From assembly GCF_016925635.1 (NCBI RefSeq), contig NZ_CP070490.1:2982001-3046000 (forward strand): a DNA stretch of 64,000 nucleotides, written 5' to 3'. A model generated the notes under the pieces. That model was given only the letters and a program-made list of their open reading frames with translations, had not been told where the DNA came from and made no database searches. Positions within the stretch are counted from its first letter, which is position 1. Every line of letters starts with the position of its first letter. Positions 47,824 through 57,395 of this stretch are shown piece after piece. Source of the DNA: Lysinibacillus fusiformis. Lineage in GTDB: Bacteria > Bacillota > Bacilli > Bacillales_A > Planococcaceae. The position numbers and the translations under genes were made by a program.

Positions 47824-48662
47824 ACACTACCTTTCACAAAAAATAGCATGATATCTTCTATAGAAGGTCTTTCAAGTCTGAAAGCCTCATTTACTTCATT
47901 TTTCAGAACTAAAGCTTCTATTCCAAACGCACCAGGACGTGTTCTCAGGATAGCATGCTCTGGTAAGTCGCTTACTTCCTCACTGTTCCCTTTGAAAATC
48001 CCATATTCATATAATAGAGCATCTTTACTCTCACTCAATAAAATTTCACCATTATGAATTAACGTAATATAGTCAGCAATTTTTTCTAAATCGCTTGTAA
48101 TATGCGAAGAAAATAAAATGCTATGTGTTTCATCCTGCATAAATGCTAAAAATAAATCTAAAATTTCATCCCGAATAATAGGGTCTAATCCACTTGTTGG
48201 TTCATCTAAAATCAATAATTTTGGATGATGTGCCAATGCTAATGCGATCGATAGCTTCATCCTCATCCCTCGTGATAGTTCCTTAATCTTCTTCCTCTTT
48301 GGCACATTAAATTGAGCTAATCGATCAAAATAATAGCCTGAATCCCATGTTTGAAATACTTTTCTCATGATTTTGTCGAGTTGCGTCGCATTTAGCGTTT
48401 CTGGAACATGTAAATCGTCAAATACCACGCCGATGTCGTTTTTTATCGATAGCTCATGTTCGACATGATCTTTGCCAAATAGCAAAATTTCGCCATATTC
48501 TTTTTTTAATAAATTTAGCATGCATTTTATCGTTGTTGATTTTCCAGCTCCATTTTCTCCAACAAAGCCCATAACAGTTCCTTGTGGGACGGAAAAACTT
48601 ATATCTTTTAGAGAAAAGCCTTCAAAGCCCTTATGTAAATCATGAATTTCAATGGCGTTCAT
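47820..48662 (-). CDS. ABC transporter ATPase, YtrB/YhcH-like
   Basis: A 280-residue ATPase: Walker A GENGAGKST at about 35-43, signature LSRGMRMKLSIALALAHHP, Walker B LLILDEPTSGLDP, switch His in SSHIT. The extra C-terminal region (about 215-280) is usual in exporters of this group. It starts one base after the regulator's stop codon, with GAGGAGG inside the regulator's end. Confidence 0.9.
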   Translation of the reverse strand: MNAIEIHDLHKGFEGFSLKDISFSVPQGTVMGFVGENGAGKSTTIKCMLNLLKKEYGEILLFGKDHVEHELSIKNDIGVVFDDLHVPETLNATQLDKIMRKVFQTWDSGYYFDRLAQFNVPKRKKIKELSRGMRMKLSIALALAHHPKLLILDEPTSGLDPIIRDEILDLFLAFMQDETHSILFSSHITSDLEKIADYITLIHNGEILLSESKDALLYEYGIFKGNSEEVSDLPEHAILRTRPGAFGIEALVLKNEVNEAFRLERPSIEDIMLFFVKGSV

Positions 48663-48663
48663 T

Positions 48664-49041
48664 TTACTTATCCTCCTCTAACATTAAAGATAGTAGTTCT
48701 TGCAATTCTTCACTAGAAAGACCAGCCGTTTTCGCTACTTTTACTGCCTTTTGCAAATGCTCCTCTACCTGCCTTAATAGCTCCTCGCGTAGAAAGTCTT
48801 GGTTTCGTTCTGTGACAAAGCTCCCTTTACCAGCAACTGTTTCAATGAAACCATCTCGCTCTAAATCAGCATAAGCACGTTTAGTGGTCATCACACTTAT
48901 TTTTAAATCCTTTGCTAGGGCACGGATAGACGGTAGAGCATCACCTGCCTGTAATTTATTGGCTAAAATAGCTTCTTTGAGCTGTATGGTGATTTGCTCA
49001 TAAATAGGTTTTTCACTCGCATTACTCAAATGGATATGCAC
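48664..49041 (-). CDS. GntR-family regulator, YtrA subfamily
   Basis: A 125-residue repressor with an N-terminal winged helix (PIYEQITIQLKEAILANKLQAGDALPSIRALAKDLKISVMTTKRAYADLERDGFIETVAGKGSFV) and only a short helical dimerisation tail, the YtrA plan. It heads the minus-strand operon with two permease-like proteins and an ATPase, the usual arrangement of ytr/yhc operons induced by cell-wall antibiotics. The palindrome 23-41 bases before its start overlaps its own promoter, so autorepression is likely. Confidence 0.9.
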   Translation of the reverse strand: MHIHLSNASEKPIYEQITIQLKEAILANKLQAGDALPSIRALAKDLKISVMTTKRAYADLERDGFIETVAGKGSFVTERNQDFLREELLRQVEEHLQKAVKVAKTAGLSSEELQELLSLMLEEDK

Positions 49042-49063
49042 AAATCATCACCTCTTATAACTG

Positions 49064-49082
49064 TGTATATACAGTATATACA
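49064..49082. promoter_or_regulatory. perfect palindromic operator for the GntR regulator
   Basis: TGTATATAC-A-GTATATACA, 9+1+9 with no mismatch. It covers the -10 hexamer of the minus-strand promoter, which reads TTGCAT (49101-49096) and TATACT (49078-49073) with a 17-base spacer. Binding of a YtrA-type dimer here would block the operon. Confidence 0.75.
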
Positions 49083-49101
49083 GGTGGTAATACAAATGCA
49101 A
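49073..49101 (-). promoter_or_regulatory. promoter of the minus-strand GntR/ABC operon
   Basis: On the minus strand, TTGCAT and TATACT are separated by 17 bases and lie 32 bases before the GntR start codon. The -10 falls inside the palindromic operator. Confidence 0.65.
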
Positions 49102-49126
49102 CATTTTCGTACTTTTGGTAGGGGTC

Positions 49127-49154
49127 ACGATTTGCAAAAACTCGGCATATATTG
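49127..49154 (+). promoter_or_regulatory. possible sigma-K promoter for ymxH-dpaAB
   Basis: AC at 49127-49128 and CATATATTG at 49146-49154 are 17 bases apart. This approximates the mother-cell sigma-K pattern (AC, then CATAnnnTA), off by the last base. The spoVF operon is under sigma-K in B. subtilis, so the position is sensible. Confidence 0.4.
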
Positions 49155-49183
49155 AGGTAACGGCTCAAGGAGGGAGATGAGGC

Positions 49184-49447
49184 ATGCTACTATCTGAGAT
49201 GGTGGATAAGGAGTTAATTCAAATTGAGGGTGGCGTACATTTTGGCATCTTGGCACATACAGAATGCCTATTAGATGTGCAAACAGGGAAAATACATGGT
49301 TTTGAAATTGTGAAAGATAAACTACCATTCCAAAAAAAGAAAATGAAAGTTAGTGAAATGATACCTTGGCATGAAATTATTTTAATTGGTGAAGATCGTA
49401 TTTTATTTAATAAGACATCAACAGTACAGTCAGAATATTTACAGTGA
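49184..49447 (+). CDS. ymxH: YlmC/YmxH-family PRC-barrel sporulation protein
   Basis: An 87-residue YlmC/YmxH protein: a single PRC-barrel-like beta domain with LLSEMVDKELIQIEGGVHFGILAHTECLLDVQTGKIHGFEI and a typical WHEIILIGEDRILF end. Family members are conserved in spore formers but have no proven biochemical role. GGAGGGAGA precedes the ATG. It lies 9 bases before dpaA and is the same neighbour as in B. subtilis. Confidence 0.9.
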   Translation: MLLSEMVDKELIQIEGGVHFGILAHTECLLDVQTGKIHGFEIVKDKLPFQKKKMKVSEMIPWHEIILIGEDRILFNKTSTVQSEYLQ

Positions 49448-49456
49448 GGTGAGCTT

Positions 49457-50236
49457 TTGGAAAACGAAAAATGGCTTGTTATCGGTGAGGACTCACGGTT
49501 AAAGGAACTAGCTACAATGCTAAGAAGTCCATCGAGAACAGTGTTTTATAAAAGAACGACCGTATGGAACGAGGAGTTAAATAAACTTGTTTTAGAATAC
49601 CAGCCTAATAAAATCATACTACCGATTCTTCCATTAAAAATAGAAGTTGAGCAGCTCTATGGTATATCACAAGTGAAATTTTATACAGGTCGATTAACTA
49701 TGCATTGGAAGCAATTACTAGAGAAGAATGAATCGATTTGTTATTTACAGCAAGAATCTTTTATTTGGCAAAATGCTCGGTTAACAGCGGAGGGATTTAT
49801 CGCCACGTTTTACGGACTCGAGCAAAAATGTATTTACGGACAAAATTTCACAATCGCAGGCTTTGGGCGCATCGCCAAAATGCTCGCCTCTTTACTAGTT
49901 AAAATGGGTGCGAATGTTCATATTGTTGCACGTTCTGTTGTACAAGTGAGTGAAGCAAAAGCATATGGTTATAAAGCCACGAATTTAGATGATCGTCAAT
50001 GGTCTATTACGGATGGCATTTTTATTAATACAATTCCTGCTAAATGGATTACAGAGTCTTTTATAGAGCATGTTCCAGCAGTATTATATGACTTGGCCTC
50101 CGAGCCAGGCTGTTTAGATATAGATACTGAGCAATTACAAACATATGTACTATTGCCATCATTGCCTGGGAAATACTTTGCACATGACGCAGCTACAATA
50201 TTGTGCAAGGCAATAGAGGAGGAAGAAAATTGTTAA
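49457..50236 (+). CDS. dpaA: dipicolinate synthase subunit A
   Basis: A 259-residue SpoVFA protein, the probable NAD(P)H-binding subunit that, with DpaB, turns dihydroxy-tetrahydrodipicolinate into dipicolinic acid for the spore core. The nucleotide-binding block GQNFTIAGFGRIAKMLASLLVKMGANVHIVAR lies at about 128-160, followed by INTIPAKW and LYDLASEPGC and the end LPSLPGKYFAHDAATIL. It is shorter than B. subtilis DpaA (297), with the loss spread over the N-terminal domain. TTG start behind GTGAGGTGAG. Confidence 0.93.
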   Translation: MENEKWLVIGEDSRLKELATMLRSPSRTVFYKRTTVWNEELNKLVLEYQPNKIILPILPLKIEVEQLYGISQVKFYTGRLTMHWKQLLEKNESICYLQQESFIWQNARLTAEGFIATFYGLEQKCIYGQNFTIAGFGRIAKMLASLLVKMGANVHIVARSVVQVSEAKAYGYKATNLDDRQWSITDGIFINTIPAKWITESFIEHVPAVLYDLASEPGCLDIDTEQLQTYVLLPSLPGKYFAHDAATILCKAIEEEENC

Positions 50237-50820
50237 CGGGGAAACGAATAGGCCTAGGTATTACTGCTTCTCATTGTACGTATGAAGATGTAGTACCTAA
50301 AATTCAAAATTTTATTGATGTCGGAGCAACAGTTATTCCAATCATTACGCATTCCGTTTTACATGCAGCTACCCGCTTTGGTACTGGTGAAGAATGGATT
50401 GCCAAAATAGAAGCATTGACAGGAGAAAAAGTTATTTCTTCTATAAAAGAGGCGGAGCCATTTGGCCCATCCAATCCATTAGATGCAATGGTTATCGCAC
50501 CCATGACGGGCAATAGCATAAGTAAATTTGCTAATGCAGCAACAGATAGTCCTGTCTTAATGGCAGCGAAGGCAACTTTGCGTAATGGTTCGCCTGTAGT
50601 TTTAGGTATTTCCACAAATGATGCACTAGGCTTAAATGGCATAAATATTATGAAGTTGTTAAATGCCAAAAATATATACTTTATCCCATTTGGTCAGGAT
50701 GCCCCCCACTCCAAACCAAATTCTTTAATTGCTGATTTTGAACAAATGGTGGATACTGTTCATGCAGCAATTACGCAGAAAAAGCAATTACAACCGCTGT
50801 TGATACAATATTTCAAATAA
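50230..50820 (+). CDS. dpaB: dipicolinate synthase subunit B
   Basis: A 196-residue flavoprotein-fold subunit of dipicolinate synthase. Blocks: LTGKRIGLGITASHCTYEDVVPKI, TRFGTGEEWIAKIEALTG, MVIAPMTGNSISKFANAATDSPVLMAAKATLRN, STNDALGLNG and FIPFGQDAPHSKPNS. The TTG at 50230 is the best start: GAGGAGGAAG lies about 6 bases upstream, and it matches the homologue; it overlaps dpaA by 7 bases. Upstream in-frame GTG at 50203 would add nine unconserved residues. Confidence 0.95.
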   Translation: MLTGKRIGLGITASHCTYEDVVPKIQNFIDVGATVIPIITHSVLHAATRFGTGEEWIAKIEALTGEKVISSIKEAEPFGPSNPLDAMVIAPMTGNSISKFANAATDSPVLMAAKATLRNGSPVVLGISTNDALGLNGINIMKLLNAKNIYFIPFGQDAPHSKPNSLIADFEQMVDTVHAAITQKKQLQPLLIQYFK

Positions 50821-50853
50821 ATAAGAGATTACACACAATTTTCAGTATTTTTG

Positions 50854-50862
50854 TGATACAAT
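50854..50862 (+). promoter_or_regulatory. extended -10 promoter for asd
   Basis: TGATACAAT has TG at the extended position and TACAAT (five of six). No good -35 is present. It lies 40 bases before asd and would let asd and dapA be used in growing cells apart from the sporulation genes. Confidence 0.5.
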
Positions 50863-50902
50863 AGCACACATTATGGAACATGTATTCAAGGAGAGATGAC
50901 AG

Positions 50903-51940
50903 ATGACAAAGCAGTTAACAGTTGCGGTTGTTGGGGCAACAGGAGCAGTAGGTTCGAAAATGATGGAGCAATTAATTAAACGTAAATTTCCGATTGGACA
51001 TATTAAATTTCTAGCTTCTGCTCGTTCAGCAGGAAAATCAATCGAATTTAATGGTGAAACATATACAATTGAAGAAGCGACACCTGAGGCTTTCGAAGGC
51101 GTCAATGTCGCTTTATTCTCAGCTGGTGGTTCAGTATCAGCTGTGCTTGCACCAGAAGCAGCTAAGCGTGGTGCAGTAGTTATTGATAATACGAGCCATT
51201 TTCGTATGGATCCAGAGGTACCGCTTGTCGTGCCTGAAGTGAATCGAGGCGACTTAGCGAAGCATAAAGGGATTATTGCGAATCCAAACTGCTCTACAAT
51301 TCAAATGGTAGCTGCACTTGAACCAATTCGTAATGCATTTGGTTTAACAAAAGTAATCGTTTCAACTTATCAGGCAGTATCGGGTGCGGGGATTTCTGCG
51401 ATCCAAGAATTAAAGGCACAAAGCGAAAACTGGGATGCAGGTAAAGATGTAGAAGCAAATATTTTACCGTCTGGTAGTGATAAACGTCATTACCCAATTG
51501 CTCGTAATGTCATTCCACAAATCGATAAATTCACAGATAATGGATTTACATACGAAGAAATGAAAATGATTAATGAGACGAAAAAAATCATGCATGCACC
51601 AGAGCTAAAAGTAGCGGCTACTTGCGTTCGTGTGCCAGTCGTTTCAGGTCACTCTGAATCTGTTTATATTGAGGTAGAGAAAGAAGCGTCAATCCAAGAG
51701 ATTTTTGACGTATTACGCAATGCACCAGGTGTGGTATTACAAGATGATATTGCAACACAAACTTACCCAATGCCTATTTATGCAGAAGGAGAAGACGCTA
51801 CTTTTGTAGGACGTATCCGTCAAGATTTAGACAACAGCAAAGGATTCCATCTATGGATCGTTTCTGACAATTTATTAAAAGGCGCCGCATTAAACTCTAT
51901 CCAAATTGCAGAAGCAATGCTTGAGGATAACTTACTATAA
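50903..51940 (+). CDS. asd: aspartate-semialdehyde dehydrogenase
   Basis: A 345-residue NADP enzyme converting aspartyl phosphate to aspartate semialdehyde, precursor of lysine, diaminopimelate, threonine, methionine and dipicolinate. N-terminal [18 protein letters not shown], catalytic Cys in [22 protein letters not shown], and [13 protein letters not shown] with active-site His. AAGGAGAGATG precedes the ATG. dapA follows after 13 bases; the aspartokinase gene dapG found between them in B. subtilis is absent. Confidence 0.98.
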   Translation: MTKQLTVAVVGATGAVGSKMMEQLIKRKFPIGHIKFLASARSAGKSIEFNGETYTIEEATPEAFEGVNVALFSAGGSVSAVLAPEAAKRGAVVIDNTSHFRMDPEVPLVVPEVNRGDLAKHKGIIANPNCSTIQMVAALEPIRNAFGLTKVIVSTYQAVSGAGISAIQELKAQSENWDAGKDVEANILPSGSDKRHYPIARNVIPQIDKFTDNGFTYEEMKMINETKKIMHAPELKVAATCVRVPVVSGHSESVYIEVEKEASIQEIFDVLRNAPGVVLQDDIATQTYPMPIYAEGEDATFVGRIRQDLDNSKGFHLWIVSDNLLKGAALNSIQIAEAMLEDNLL

Positions 51941-51953
51941 GAGGGGTGTAAGG

Positions 51954-52853
51954 ATGAATTTAGGTCGAATTGGAACGGCTATGATTACGCCGTTCAAAAA
52001 TGATGGCACGATTAATTATCCAGAACTAGAACGTATTATTAATCATTTAATAGATAACGGTACAGATTGTATTGTTGCTTGTGGTACGACTTCTGAAAAC
52101 CCAACTATGTCTACTGAAGAAAAAATTGAAGTTGTGCGCTTTACAGTAGAGAAAGTAGCAGGTCGCGTACCTGTTATTGCAGGTACTGGGGACAATGAAA
52201 CAGCTTACTCTATCGCTATGACACATAAAGCAGAAGAAAATGGAGCGGACGGCATTATGCTTGTAGCTCCCTACTATAATAAGCCTAATCAACGTGGGAT
52301 TTTTGCTCACTTTGAAACCATTGCTAAACAAACGAGTCTTCCTGTTATGCTCTATAATGTCCCAGGGCGTACTGGTGTCAATGTTGCCTATGAAACTTCT
52401 GTTGCTTTAAGCAAGATTCCTAATATTGCTTGGATTAAAGAAGCGAGCGGTAACTTAGATCAGATGGGTGATGTTATTGAGAACGTTGATCCAGATGATG
52501 ATTTCTTAGTGTATAGTGGGGATGATGGTTTAACACTCCCACTAATGGCCATTGGCGGAGCAGGTGTTATTTCTGTAGCGGCCCATGTGGTAGGCAATGA
52601 TATGCAATTAATGATTAAAGCGTTTGAAGAAGGAAATCATAAGCTAGCAGCCAAAATTCACAGAGCCTTATTACCTTTAGTACGTGCGCTGTTCGCTCAA
52701 CCCAACCCTTCGCCGATTAAATATGCGATGACAAAATTAGGCTTTGATACACTCAATGTTCGTTTGCCAATGATGGAAATGACAGATGAAGAGAAAGCTA
52801 ATTTTGATCGAATTTGGGATACGTATCAAGAAAAAGCGAAAAGTTTTAGATAA
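51954..52853 (+). CDS. dapA: 4-hydroxy-tetrahydrodipicolinate synthase
   Basis: A 299-residue TIM-barrel aldolase that condenses pyruvate and aspartate semialdehyde; the product feeds both cell-wall DAP/lysine and spore dipicolinate. GTTSENPTMSTEEK binds substrate, LYNVPGRTGVN has the catalytic Tyr, and AWIKEASGNLDQ the Schiff-base Lys. I chose ATG 51954 after GAGGGGTGTAAGG, which gives MNLGRIGTAMITPF; earlier in-frame codons lie within asd. Confidence 0.97.
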   Translation: MNLGRIGTAMITPFKNDGTINYPELERIINHLIDNGTDCIVACGTTSENPTMSTEEKIEVVRFTVEKVAGRVPVIAGTGDNETAYSIAMTHKAEENGADGIMLVAPYYNKPNQRGIFAHFETIAKQTSLPVMLYNVPGRTGVNVAYETSVALSKIPNIAWIKEASGNLDQMGDVIENVDPDDDFLVYSGDDGLTLPLMAIGGAGVISVAAHVVGNDMQLMIKAFEEGNHKLAAKIHRALLPLVRALFAQPNPSPIKYAMTKLGFDTLNVRLPMMEMTDEEKANFDRIWDTYQEKAKSFR

Positions 52854-52858
52854 ATAGC

Positions 52859-52891
52859 AACGAGGCTGAAACTCTATCAGCCTCGTTTTTT
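52859..52891 (+). terminator. terminator after dapA
   Basis: A perfect 11-bp stem AACGAGGCTGA/TCAGCCTCGTT, 7-base loop, and T run. It separates lysine synthesis from rnjB, which has its own promoter. Confidence 0.9.
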
Positions 52892-53053
52892 GTATGCATA
52901 AAGTAAAAAAAATTCACAAATCCGTAACTCCTCGTCCTCACAAATACTTATATGACTCTATTTATACAGGATATCCAATATTTGTTTTCCATCTGCAAGT
53001 AATAAGCAAATAGCAAGAAAATCTATTTCCAACATGAAACATGTATTTTTAAT

Positions 53054-53082
53054 TTGTGCAAAAGCTTTGCAAACCGTATAAT
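53054..53082 (+). promoter_or_regulatory. promoter for rnjB
   Basis: A perfect TATAAT, with TTGTGC 17 bases upstream, 47 bases before rnjB. The spacer contains the small palindrome GCAAAGCTTTGC-like sequence (GCAAAAGCTTTGC). Confidence 0.6.
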
Positions 53083-53129
53083 AAATGTTAAGTGGTTGCT
53101 GTTCGGGATATTTTTTAGGAGGAAATAAA

Positions 53130-54797
53130 TTGACAAAAAAGAAAAATGAATTAATCCGCATCATCCCTCTTGGGGGTGTTGGCGAAATTGGGAAAGCAAT
53201 GTACGTAGTAGAAATTGATGAAGAGCTATTTGTGGTGGATAGCGGCTTAATGTTCCCAGAAGATGAAATGTTAGGTATAGATATCGTAATTCCTGACATT
53301 ACGTACTTAGAAGAAAATAAAGAACGTGTGAAAGGTATTTTCTTAACACATGGTCATGAAGATGCGATCGGCTCTATTGCCTATGTTTTACAAAAAATTA
53401 AGGCACCTGTGTACGGATCGAAATTAACCATTGCATTAGCAAAGGAACATTTAAAAGAATTACCTGCACCACATCAGGTGAAATTTTTTGAAGTAACAAA
53501 CCGTAGTCGTATGAATTTTAACTCAACGTATGTAACATTCTTCCACACAACACATAGTATTCCCGATTCGTTAGGGGTAGTGTTCCATACATCTGAAGGC
53601 GCGATTGTTCATACAGGAGAGTTTAAATTCGACCAGTCAGCGACAGGTAAATTTAAACCTGATTTAGCAAAAATGGCACAGCTAGGCGAAGACGGCGTCT
53701 TTATTCTATTATCTGAGTCTTGCGAAGCTGAGCGACCAGGATATACAACATCAGAGATTGTCATTGAAGAACAATTATCAAAAACATTCCACTCAGCACC
53801 AGGTCGTATTTTAGTAGCTGTTTATGCATCGAATTTTATTCGTATTCAACAAGTTTTTGCCCAAGCCCAGAAATCATTCCGTAAAGTTGTGATTGTGGGT
53901 AAACCATTGGAAAAAGCGGTTGATCTAGGCGTACAGCTTGGTTATTTAACAGTTGAAGAAGATACAATTATTCCAATTTCGGAAATGCAAAAATATCAAG
54001 ATGATGAAATTATCATTATTGCAACAGGCAATAGAGGAGAACCGCTCGATGCTTTAGAAAAAATTGTCCGTAAGCACCATCGTGACATTAAAATTAAACA
54101 AGGTGATACAGTATTAATCACCTTTACACCTTCTCCAGGTATGGAAGTACAAATGGCGAATGCAATGAACTCGATGTCAAAAGCAGGCGCTGAAATTTTG
54201 ACTTCTAGCAAAAATGTTCATGTTTCAGGACATGGTAGTCAAGAAGATTTAAAGCTGATGCTAAACTTAATGCAGCCAAAATATTTTATTCCTGTACAAG
54301 GTGAATACCGTATGCTAATTGCGCACTCCAAATTAGCACAACAGCTTGGTATGCAAAAATCCCAAATTTTTATCGCCGATAAAGGGGATATCGTAGAATA
54401 TAAAAATAATAAAATGCGCATGAGTGGTCGTGTACAAGCTGGTAATGTCTTGATTGACGGTATTGGTGTAGGCGATGTAGGTAATATTGTACTTCGTGAC
54501 CGAAAATTATTATCACAGGATGGCATTTTCATTGTGGTGGTAACATTAAATCGAGCACAAAAGAAAATTGCCTCAGGCCCAGAGATTTTATCACGAGGCT
54601 TTGTCTATGTACGAGAATCAGAGGAATTAATGATTGAGGCATCTGACATTGCGAAGAATGTGATTGAAAAGTATGTTGGGAAAGAAACCTTTGAATGGAC
54701 GAATATTAAACAAGAAATTCGAGATACTCTCAATACGTATTTATTCCAAAAAACAAAACGTCGCCCAATGATTATTCCTATTATTATGGAATATTAA
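53130..54797 (+). CDS. rnjB: ribonuclease J, J2-type
   Basis: A 555-residue metallo-beta-lactamase/beta-CASP ribonuclease, same length as B. subtilis RNase J2, which partners RNase J1 in mRNA decay and rRNA maturation. The first metal motif is HGHEDA at 74-79: His74, His76 and Asp78 are kept, but the His79 of J1 is Ala, as expected for the weakly active J2 paralogue. TTG start at 53130 follows AGGAGG by 6 bases; the frame stays open upstream but has no ribosome site. Place after dapA also matches B. subtilis rnjB. Confidence 0.93.
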   Translation: MTKKKNELIRIIPLGGVGEIGKAMYVVEIDEELFVVDSGLMFPEDEMLGIDIVIPDITYLEENKERVKGIFLTHGHEDAIGSIAYVLQKIKAPVYGSKLTIALAKEHLKELPAPHQVKFFEVTNRSRMNFNSTYVTFFHTTHSIPDSLGVVFHTSEGAIVHTGEFKFDQSATGKFKPDLAKMAQLGEDGVFILLSESCEAERPGYTTSEIVIEEQLSKTFHSAPGRILVAVYASNFIRIQQVFAQAQKSFRKVVIVGKPLEKAVDLGVQLGYLTVEEDTIIPISEMQKYQDDEIIIIATGNRGEPLDALEKIVRKHHRDIKIKQGDTVLITFTPSPGMEVQMANAMNSMSKAGAEILTSSKNVHVSGHGSQEDLKLMLNLMQPKYFIPVQGEYRMLIAHSKLAQQLGMQKSQIFIADKGDIVEYKNNKMRMSGRVQAGNVLIDGIGVGDVGNIVLRDRKLLSQDGIFIVVVTLNRAQKKIASGPEILSRGFVYVRESEELMIEASDIAKNVIEKYVGKETFEWTNIKQEIRDTLNTYLFQKTKRRPMIIPIIMEY

Positions 54798-54839
54798 TTG
54801 AACAAGCTCATCGTATATGCTTTGAGGAAAAAATAAATG

Positions 54840-54881
54840 AAAAAGGATTTTCTCCCAATTGCGGTGGAAAATCCTTTTTTT
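54840..54881 (+). terminator. terminator after rnjB
   Basis: A perfect 13-bp stem with arms AAAAAGGATTTTC and GAAAATCCTTTTT, 14-base loop, and seven T. No strong promoter is visible in the 70 bases between it and spoIIIE. Confidence 0.9.
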
Positions 54882-54951
54882 GAAATATTCAAGTTCTACA
54901 TGTGATGATTCGCTACATATATAGAATGGATTGCAGAAGAAGGTGAAATAG

Positions 54952-57243
54952 ATGGCAGTTAGTAAGAGGAAAAAAGTTACTAAAAGTAAATCGACAGCGG
55001 AAAAAAAAGAAATGCATCCGCTGATGTACGAAATTTTAGGACTGCTTTTAATTGCATTAGCAGTCATTATGATTTTTGAATACGGCATGATCGGGCGTAT
55101 TCTACAAACAATCGCCATGTTTCTTTTAGGTAATTTACATTTTGCTGTTCCATTTATGCTTATATTTATTGCATTGTTAATGATGATTGGCCGTAAAAAA
55201 ATAGGAATAAAGGATCGATTAGTACTTGGTATGTTCCTCATCGTTATGAGCTTAACGATTTTTAGTCATGGCATATTATTTGAACAACTATCCAAATCAG
55301 GTGGCCTACTATCTGATTCTGTGCTACGTGAATCGTGGCGAATTTTGATTAATACAGATGGCATACTTCATCGTAGTAATGCGCTTGGTGGTGGGATGCT
55401 TGGTGCCCTATTATTTAGTGGGCTTCATGTGTTGTTTGAAGCCTCGGGGGCGAAAGTTGTTGCTTGGGTTATTTTCTTTATTGGATTAATTCTTGTCACG
55501 GGTAAAGCATTGATGCCTTATTTAGCAGAAAAAACGCCAGATCTATTTGGCAAATGGAAAAAAAAGCACCGTGATAAGAAAAAAAATACACCGAAAAAAC
55601 CAAATAATCGTCGTTCGAGAGTAGAGAGTGGGGATGAGGTAGCAGCTGTTAATCAATCTATAGATATGCCTGAACAAGAAGAGGAAATGCCTCATGAGCC
55701 GATTATCTCTGCTTTTACACAGAACGTGTCACAGGAAAGAGAAGTGTTTGATACGCCTCACATGGTGGAAAATGAACTAGAAGAAGCAACGGATGATGTC
55801 CAGATTCAGGGTACAGATGCAGTAGAAAATGCAGACTATCAGCTTCCATCTTATAGTCTATTGCAATTACCACCACAACATGATCAAAGTGGTGAATATT
55901 CAGTGATTCAAGCGAATGCCAAAAAGCTTGAGCAAACATTACAAAGCTTTGGAGTAAAGGCAAAGGTGACACAAGTGCATTTAGGTCCGGCCGTCACGAA
56001 ATATGAAATTTTACCAGATATCGGTGTGAAAGTAAGTAAAATTGTCAATTTGCAAGATGATCTTGCATTAGCATTGGCGGCTAAAGATATTCGGATGGAA
56101 GCCCCAATTCCTGGGAAATCCGCGATTGGTATTGAAGTACCTAACAGTGAGGTAGCCATTGTAACACTTCGTGAGGTATTAGAATCGAAGGATAGTGCGA
56201 AGCCTGAAGCATTATTACAAGTAGCATTTGGTCGTGACATAACAGGACAAGCTGTACTAGCGGAACTCAATAAAATGCCACATTTACTTGTAGCTGGTTC
56301 AACAGGTAGTGGGAAAAGTGTTTGTATAAATGGCATTGTTGTATCCATACTAATGCGTACAAAACCGCATGAAGTAAAGCTCATGATGATCGACCCAAAA
56401 ATGGTAGAATTAAACGTTTATAATGGCATACCGCACTTATTAGCGCCTGTCGTAACGGATGCCCGCAAAGCTTCGCAAGCACTGAAAAAAGTGGTGTCTG
56501 AAATGGAACGTCGCTATGATTTGTTTTCTCATACAGGTACAAGAAATATTGAGGGCTATAATGCACATGTACAAAAGGTTAATGAGCAAACAGAAGAAAA
56601 GCATCCAAAGCTACCTTATATTGTAGTGATTGTAGATGAGTTAGCGGATTTGATGATGGTCGCATCAAGTGATGTAGAGGATTCGATTACACGATTAGCT
56701 CAAATGGCACGTGCAGCGGGAATCCATTTGATTATTGCAACGCAAAGACCAAGTGTAGATGTTTTAACAGGTGTCATTAAAGCTAATATTCCATCGCGAA
56801 TTGCTTTTGCAGTTTCTTCAGCTATTGATTCGAGAACGATTTTAGATATGGGCGGAGCAGAACGATTACTTGGTCGCGGAGATATGTTATTTTTACCAGC
56901 AGGTGCATCGAAACCAAAACGGGTACAAGGAGCCTTTTTATCGGATCAAGAGGTTGAGGCTGTTGTGAATTTTGTTATAGAACAGCAAAAAGCTCAGTAT
57001 CAGGAGGAGATGATACCGACTGAAGAAGAAACCATATTAGAAGAAACCGATGATTTATATGATGAAGCGGTTCAATTAGTTGTCAATATGCAAACAGCAT
57101 CTGTCTCTATGCTTCAACGTCGCTTCCGTATTGGGTATTCAAGAGCTGCACGTATTGTTGATCAGATGGAGCAACGCGGTATTGTCGGGCCACCAGAGGG
57201 TAGTAAACCTCGTCAAGTACTTGTTCACCAATACGATAACTAA
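54952..57243 (+). CDS. spoIIIE: FtsK/SpoIIIE DNA translocase
   Basis: A 763-residue DNA pump that clears chromosomes through the septum and packs the forespore. Four N-terminal membrane helices (about 20-190), a basic and then acidic linker, and an alpha/beta motor. Walker A is GSTGSGKSV at about 450, Walker [13 protein letters not shown], with [24 protein letters not shown]. The C-terminal gamma winged-helix domain (about 690-755, [29 protein letters not shown]) reads polar DNA motifs. AGGTGAAATAG precedes the ATG. tepA, which lies just upstream in B. subtilis, is missing. Confidence 0.97.
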   Translation: MAVSKRKKVTKSKSTAEKKEMHPLMYEILGLLLIALAVIMIFEYGMIGRILQTIAMFLLGNLHFAVPFMLIFIALLMMIGRKKIGIKDRLVLGMFLIVMSLTIFSHGILFEQLSKSGGLLSDSVLRESWRILINTDGILHRSNALGGGMLGALLFSGLHVLFEASGAKVVAWVIFFIGLILVTGKALMPYLAEKTPDLFGKWKKKHRDKKKNTPKKPNNRRSRVESGDEVAAVNQSIDMPEQEEEMPHEPIISAFTQNVSQEREVFDTPHMVENELEEATDDVQIQGTDAVENADYQLPSYSLLQLPPQHDQSGEYSVIQANAKKLEQTLQSFGVKAKVTQVHLGPAVTKYEILPDIGVKVSKIVNLQDDLALALAAKDIRMEAPIPGKSAIGIEVPNSEVAIVTLREVLESKDSAKPEALLQVAFGRDITGQAVLAELNKMPHLLVAGSTGSGKSVCINGIVVSILMRTKPHEVKLMMIDPKMVELNVYNGIPHLLAPVVTDARKASQALKKVVSEMERRYDLFSHTGTRNIEGYNAHVQKVNEQTEEKHPKLPYIVVIVDELADLMMVASSDVEDSITRLAQMARAAGIHLIIATQRPSVDVLTGVIKANIPSRIAFAVSSAIDSRTILDMGGAERLLGRGDMLFLPAGASKPKRVQGAFLSDQEVEAVVNFVIEQQKAQYQEEMIPTEEETILEETDDLYDEAVQLVVNMQTASVSMLQRRFRIGYSRAARIVDQMEQRGIVGPPEGSKPRQVLVHQYDN

Positions 57244-57395
57244 AACTCGATAATGGTGAGAGCAATTGTATTTTTGTCCAAAAATTTGCAAATAAAATAA
57301 AGAAAGAATGAATTCTATAACAGATTTTACTCAAAACTGTTTATTTCATTCTGCAAAAATGTTATATTTATGAACGATTAGTAGGAATGTTGTAC

